A stretch of DNA of 64,000 nt from Demequina salsinemoris. GTDB lineage: Bacteria; Actinomycetota; Actinomycetes; Actinomycetales; Demequinaceae. Position 1 is the stretch's first letter, and every line of letters starts with the position of its first letter. Positions 60,298 through 64,000 of the stretch are shown here, piece after piece. The DNA is taken from positions 1 through 64,000 of the forward strand of contig NZ_BBQZ01000008.1 in the NCBI RefSeq assembly GCF_000974805.1, given 5' to 3'. The notes under the pieces were generated by a model that saw only the letters and a list, made by a program, of their open reading frames with translations, was not told the origin of the DNA and made no database searches. Both the position numbers and the translations under genes were made by a program.

Positions 60298-62403
60298 TCA
60301 GTCCGCCTTCCCGCTTGCCAGCCCGTCCTTGATCGCGTCCATGACGCTCGAGTCGGCGAGCGTCGTCACGTCCCCGACCTCGCGGTTCTCCGCGACGTCT
60401 CGCAGCAGCCGGCGCATGATCTTGCCCGACCTTGTCTTCGGCACCTCGGAGACCACCAGGATGTCGCGCGGCTTCGCGAGCGGCCCGATCTCCTTGCGCA
60501 CATGCGTGCGCAAGGCGTCGGCGATGGCCGCCCCGTCGTCCGGGACCCCCTCCGCGTCGCCCCGGACGATGACGAAGGCGACCACCGCCTGGCCCGTGAT
60601 CTGATCGGTCGCTCCCACGACGGCCGCCTCGGCGACCCAGGGATGACCGACGAGCACATGCTCGATCTCCGTGGTCGTGAGCCGGTGGCCGGAGACGTTC
60701 ATCACGTCGTCCACGCGGCCCAGGAGCCACAGGTCGCCATCGATGTCGCGCTTGGCGCCGTCGCCCGCGAAGTACATCCCGTCGAAGCGGTTCCAGTAGG
60801 TCCGCGCGAACCGGGCCCTGTCGCCCCAGATCCCGCGGAGCATCGACGGCCACGGCGACCGCACCACGAGGTAGCCGCCGTCCCCCGCGCGCACGGGCCG
60901 GCCCTCGTCGTCCACGACCTCCGCGTCGATCCCGGGCAGCGCCGCCATCGCGGAGCCGGGCTTCGTGGCGGTGACGCCGGGCAGCGGGGAGATGAGGATC
61001 GAGCCGGTCTCGGTCTGCCACCACGTGTCGACGATGGGGCAGCGCTCGCCGCCGATCACGCGGCGGTACCACATCCACGCCTCGGGGTTGATGGGCTCTC
61101 CCACGCTTCCGAGCAGCCTCAGCGAGCTGAGGTCGTAGCCGTCGGGGATCGCCTCGCCCCACTTCATGAACGTGCGGATCGCGGTGGGTGCCGTGTAGAA
61201 GATCGTGACGCCGTACTGCTGGATGATCTCCCACCATCGTCCCTGGTGAGGGGTGTCCGGGGTGCCCTCGTAGAGCACCTGGGTGGCGCCGTTGATCATG
61301 GGCCCGTAGACGATGTAGGTGTGCCCGGTGATCCAGCCGACGTCGGCCGAGCACCAGTACACGTCGGTCTCGGGCTTGAGGTCGAAGACGATCCGGTGGG
61401 TGTGGGCGGCCCCCGTGAGGTAGCCGCCGGTCGAGTGCCACAGGCCCTTGGGTGCGCCCGTGGTGCCCGACGTGTAGAGGATGAACAGCGGATGCTCGGC
61501 GTCGACCCACTCGGGCTCGTGCGCCGCGGGCTGCGGGTCGACGACGTCGTGCCACCAGACGTCGCGCTCGTCGGTCCACTCGGTCGACTGGCCGGTGCGC
61601 TTCACGACCAGGACGTGCTCGACGGACGATGCGAAACCCGGGTGCGCGATCGACGGTGCGAGGGCCTCGTCGACCAGGGGCTTCAGGGCCAGGTGGGACC
61701 CACGCCGGTTGCCGCCGTCGGCGGTGATGACCAGCTTGGCCTCCGCATCGTCGATGCGCTGGCGCAGGCTTGCGGCGCTGAACCCTCCGAAGACCACGGA
61801 GTGGATCGCGCCGATCCGCGCGCAGGCCAGCATCGCGACCACGGCCTCGGGGATCTGGGGCAGGTAGATCGCGACGCGGTCGCCCTTGCCGACGCCGAGG
61901 CTCAGCAGCCCGTTCGCCGCCTTCTGCACGCGCTCGTGCATGTCGGAGTAGGTCAGGGTCTGCGTATCGCCGGGTTCTCCGAGGAAGTGGAAGGCGACGC
62001 GTGACCCGCGGCCCTCGCGCACATGCCGGTCCACCGCGTTGTCGCATGCGTTGAGGACGCCGTCGTGGAACCAGCGGGCGACGGGCGCATCCGACCAGTC
62101 GAGGATCTCGGTGAACGGCTCCTTCCACGCGAGCCGGCGCGCGGCCTCCTTCCAGTACTCGAGCCGATCGACCTCGGCCTTCTTGTACTCATAGGCGGTC
62201 GCGTTGCTGTGCGCGGCGAAGGTGGCGAGCGGGGCGAAGCTGCGCCGCTCGGTGTGCAGGTTCTCGAGCGTCACGTGGTGGCGCGGGTCATGGGGCCGTT
62301 CGGGCGACTGCGGTGCGCGATCGGCGGAGCCGGTAGCGCCGGCGTTCGAGCTCGGGGACTCGGGGAGGAGGGACAGCGGGGACTTATGGACGTCGTTGGC
62401 CAT
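60298..62403 (-). CDS. acs: Acetyl-CoA synthetase
   Basis: A 701-residue AMP-forming acetate:CoA ligase. It has the N-terminal ACAS domain ([22 protein letters not shown]), ATP loop [11 protein letters not shown] near residue 310, [29 protein letters not shown], and the C-terminal acylation motif [11 protein letters not shown] whose Lys is the regulatory acetylation site. A 45-residue hydrophilic N-terminal extension precedes the domain. The ATG at 62403 is seven bases from a minus-strand TAGCCT (62411-62416), indicating a leaderless transcript. The following gene is a GNAT enzyme, and the window also encodes a sirtuin. Confidence 0.94.
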   Translation of the reverse strand: MANDVHKSPLSLLPESPSSNAGATGSADRAPQSPERPHDPRHHVTLENLHTERRSFAPLATFAAHSNATAYEYKKAEVDRLEYWKEAARRLAWKEPFTEILDWSDAPVARWFHDGVLNACDNAVDRHVREGRGSRVAFHFLGEPGDTQTLTYSDMHERVQKAANGLLSLGVGKGDRVAIYLPQIPEAVVAMLACARIGAIHSVVFGGFSAASLRQRIDDAEAKLVITADGGNRRGSHLALKPLVDEALAPSIAHPGFASSVEHVLVVKRTGQSTEWTDERDVWWHDVVDPQPAAHEPEWVDAEHPLFILYTSGTTGAPKGLWHSTGGYLTGAAHTHRIVFDLKPETDVYWCSADVGWITGHTYIVYGPMINGATQVLYEGTPDTPHQGRWWEIIQQYGVTIFYTAPTAIRTFMKWGEAIPDGYDLSSLRLLGSVGEPINPEAWMWYRRVIGGERCPIVDTWWQTETGSILISPLPGVTATKPGSAMAALPGIDAEVVDDEGRPVRAGDGGYLVVRSPWPSMLRGIWGDRARFARTYWNRFDGMYFAGDGAKRDIDGDLWLLGRVDDVMNVSGHRLTTTEIEHVLVGHPWVAEAAVVGATDQITGQAVVAFVIVRGDAEGVPDDGAAIADALRTHVRKEIGPLAKPRDILVVSEVPKTRSGKIMRRLLRDVAENREVGDVTTLADSSVMDAIKDGLASGKAD

Positions 62404-62481
62404 GCCCGCCAGGCTAGGTGATGCGTCAAGGCTTCGCCAGGGTTTGTTAAGGCACCTGCTAGATCAGGTCAGGATGCGTGT

Positions 62482-62523
62482 CGGCCCGCCTCTGCGCGGG
62501 AGAAGGTGCGCAGAGGCGGGCCG
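62482..62523. terminator. Hairpin terminator after the second GH1 gene
   Basis: Perfect 16-base arms CGGCCCGCCTCTGCGC and GCGCAGAGGCGGGCCG with a 10-base loop, 22 bases beyond the minus-strand stop of the GH1 gene. There is no U tract. Confidence 0.75.
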
Positions 62524-62544
62524 AGGTTCGCTGCGGTCGTTCGG

Positions 62545-63744
62545 CTAGGCCTTGGCGACCTGCGCGGGCGTGGCGTGAGCCTTGATGTAGTCCCCGTACC
62601 AGTGCGCGCTGGGCTTCACCGTGCGCTCGAAGGTCACCGGGTCCGAGCTGATGAGGCCGAAGGTCGGCGCGTAGCCGAGCGCCCACTCGAAGTTGTCGAT
62701 CGCGGACCAGTGCAGGTATCCGCGCACATCGACTCCGTCCGCCATGGCATCGGCAAGCGAGGGGAGGGCGCGCTCGAGGTACTCGACGCGCTCCTCGTCG
62801 TTCGCCGTGGGGATGCCGTTCTCCGTGACGAAGACAGGCACCTCGCCGACGATGCTCTTCGCGTGACGGACCGCCTCGCCCAGAGCCTCCGGGTAGAACT
62901 CCCACAGCTGCGTCATCCGGATGTCGTCGGTGGGCTTGAGCGCCCCGCCTTCGCCGAAGCGCGACCGGGTGTACGTCTGCACTCCCACGAAGTCGTCCTC
63001 GCGCGATGCGCGCAGGTAGACGTCCTCGTGGATCTCCGAGTAGCGGGCCGCTGCCTCGGCGCCGGCCTCGTTCGTGTGGACGGGATTGATCGCCACGGAC
63101 CAGCCCGCCTTCGCGGAGGTCGTCGAGCGGATGGTGCTCACCGCCGCCCGGTGGGCGGCGATGAGCTCAGCCACCTCGGCGTCCGTCGCCTCCGGCATCG
63201 CGCCTCCGTTCCACGCATTGAGCACCTGGGGGTCCTCGGCGTGCAGGCGCGTCATCAGGGGCTGGAGGTTCGGCTCATTGATGGTGACGACCCAGTCCAC
63301 GCCCTCGTTGAGCGCGGGTGCGAGGAACGACGTGTACTCGGCGAACAGCGCCGCCGCGTCGGGGTGGCTCCAGCCGCCCATCTCGCGCAGCCACTGGGGG
63401 AGCGTGACGTGCTGGAGGGTGATGACCGGGGACAGGCCGCGCGAGAGGCAGCCGACGATCATCCGGCGGTAGTGGTCGAGATAGGCGTGCGACTTGAAGC
63501 CCTTCTCGGGCTCGATGCGGCTCCACTCGATGGAGAATCGATAGGCCGTGAGGCCGAGGCCCGACAGGATGTCGAGGTCCTCCGGCCAGCGGTGCAGGTG
63601 GTCCGCAGCGTCGAGGCTCGGCTCCTTGATGACCGAGTTGCCGTTGTGCTCGGAGGCCCACCAGTCGCTGGTGGTGTTGTTGCCCTCGACCTGGTGCGCC
63701 GCAGTCGCGGCACCCCACAGGAAGGGCGAGGTGGGAGTGGTCAT
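62545..63744 (-). CDS. GH1 family beta-glucosidase
   Basis: A 399-residue GH1 enzyme, paralogue of 1600-2838. WGAATAAHQVEGNNTTSDWW is at residues 10-29, acid/base E157 in INEPN, nucleophile E308 in VTENG, and SAIDNFEW near the C-terminus. No signal peptide. It is divergent from a TetR gene whose start lies 107 bases away, with a palindrome between. It should hydrolyse imported beta-glucosides; the two GH1 copies have separate regulation and so perhaps different substrates. Confidence 0.92.
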   Translation of the reverse strand: MTTPTSPFLWGAATAAHQVEGNNTTSDWWASEHNGNSVIKEPSLDAADHLHRWPEDLDILSGLGLTAYRFSIEWSRIEPEKGFKSHAYLDHYRRMIVGCLSRGLSPVITLQHVTLPQWLREMGGWSHPDAAALFAEYTSFLAPALNEGVDWVVTINEPNLQPLMTRLHAEDPQVLNAWNGGAMPEATDAEVAELIAAHRAAVSTIRSTTSAKAGWSVAINPVHTNEAGAEAAARYSEIHEDVYLRASREDDFVGVQTYTRSRFGEGGALKPTDDIRMTQLWEFYPEALGEAVRHAKSIVGEVPVFVTENGIPTANDEERVEYLERALPSLADAMADGVDVRGYLHWSAIDNFEWALGYAPTFGLISSDPVTFERTVKPSAHWYGDYIKAHATPAQVAKA

Positions 63745-63832
63745 GATGTCGATCGCTCTCGTTCAATGAGTGAGGATCGATCCGCCCTGAGCCCGCACCG
63801 AAGCGGGCCACGCGCCACACGTGTGAGACGAC

Positions 63833-63842
63833 ACTATATAGT
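63833..63842. promoter_or_regulatory. Palindrome between GH1 and TetR genes
   Basis: ACTATATAGT, a perfect 10-base palindrome and the most AT-rich spot of the gap, lies nine bases before the TetR ATG. TATAGT inside it can be a -10 box for the TetR gene, so the site could combine promoter and operator. Confidence 0.45.
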
Positions 63843-63851
63843 CACGACGTC

Positions 63852-64000
63852 ATGAGCGAAAGCACCTCAGTCGCGAAGAGCGCCGCACGCAAGCCCGGCA
63901 AGGCCGGAGCCCCGGTGCGCCGACGCTCGCCTCGAGGCGAGGAGGCGAGGGCAAGGATCCTGCAGATCGCGATCGAGGCCTTCGCCGAGCGGGGCTACCA
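63852..64000 (+). CDS. TetR family regulator, 5' part only
   Basis: The first 49 codons of a gene running out of the window. A basic, low-complexity N-terminus (MSESTSVAKSAARKPGKAG, then RRRSPRGEEARAR) leads into ILQIAIEAFAERGY, the first helix of the TetR DNA-binding domain. The helix-turn-helix itself is beyond the edge. Its divergent arrangement with the GH1 gene mirrors the GH3/TetR pair at 16.4-19.5 kb, suggesting local control of the glucosidase. Confidence 0.75.
   Translation, partial: MSESTSVAKSAARKPGKAGAPVRRRSPRGEEARARILQIAIEAFAERGY

Overview
The window looks like a chromosomal segment of a high-GC actinomycete. A plant-polysaccharide-degrading member of the Micrococcales (Cellulomonadaceae/Demequinaceae type) is my best guess, not a proof. 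The signs are very high GC, GC-rich third codon positions, leaderless promoters, the MutT1-polyphosphate kinase pair, a CBM2-GH6 cellulase and many lipoprotein sugar binders. I see no phage, IS element, rRNA or CRISPR array.

Layout. 1-1.1 kb: the end of a lower-GC stretch with one small membrane protein, then a tRNA-Glu/Asp/Phe operon on the minus strand. 1.1-6.6 kb: a zincin, a GH1 beta-glucosidase, a uracil permease, galE and galK. 6.8-14.5 kb: an arabinose block made of a LacI-type regulator, araD-araA and a ChvE/MmsA/MmsB-type monosaccharide importer. Near-identical operator-like palindromes precede the regulator, araD and the binding protein. 14.5-19.5 kb: carbonic anhydrase, a hairpin-dense intergenic region, a SIMPL protein, and a GH3 beta-glucosidase divergent from its probable TetR regulator. 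19.5-28.9 kb: two adjacent BCCT osmolyte transporters, an aldo/keto reductase, a lipase, a lipoprotein, a sirtuin, an MFS transporter and thymidine kinase. 29-35.4 kb: sulfotransferase, GH6 cellulase, two unknown proteins, and a convergent urate hydroxylase / xanthine-urate permease pair. 35.8-43 kb: tRNA-Lys, an APH-fold kinase with two Pr6Pr-like membrane proteins, a DUF1349 protein, azlCD, a DUF2218 protein, msrB and a TetR. 43-49.4 kb: a candidate structured RNA, mutT1-ppk and an ABC-2 exporter. 49.6-55.3 kb: a complete dipeptide-type ABC importer with a fused double ATPase. 55.3-64 kb: carboxylesterase, small membrane proteins, methionine aminopeptidase, a GNAT enzyme, acetyl-CoA synthetase, and a second GH1 enzyme divergent from a TetR regulator cut by the window edge.

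How it fits together. GH6 would attack cellulose outside the cell; the two GH1 enzymes and the GH3 enzyme lack signal peptides and would finish oligosaccharides inside. galE/galK and araA/araD feed the released galactose and arabinose into central metabolism, and the ChvE-type importer supplies the arabinose branch. Acetyl-CoA synthetase, uracil and purine salvage, and osmolyte uptake are housekeeping.

The most unusual material is non-coding. The 9-mer GGACGATGC (either strand) occurs about 38 times by hand count where about one is expected. It sits often at gene edges and forms tandem units of 15-18 bp at several loci. There are also a 93-94 bp palindromic element in two copies, two inverted pairs of a 41-bp-period repeat bracketing azlDC and the DUF2218 gene, and two intergenic regions (15.4-15.7 kb and 43.1-43.2 kb) that fold by hand into strong multi-hairpin structures. 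Nothing here was computed with software; coordinates and counts come from reading the sequence.
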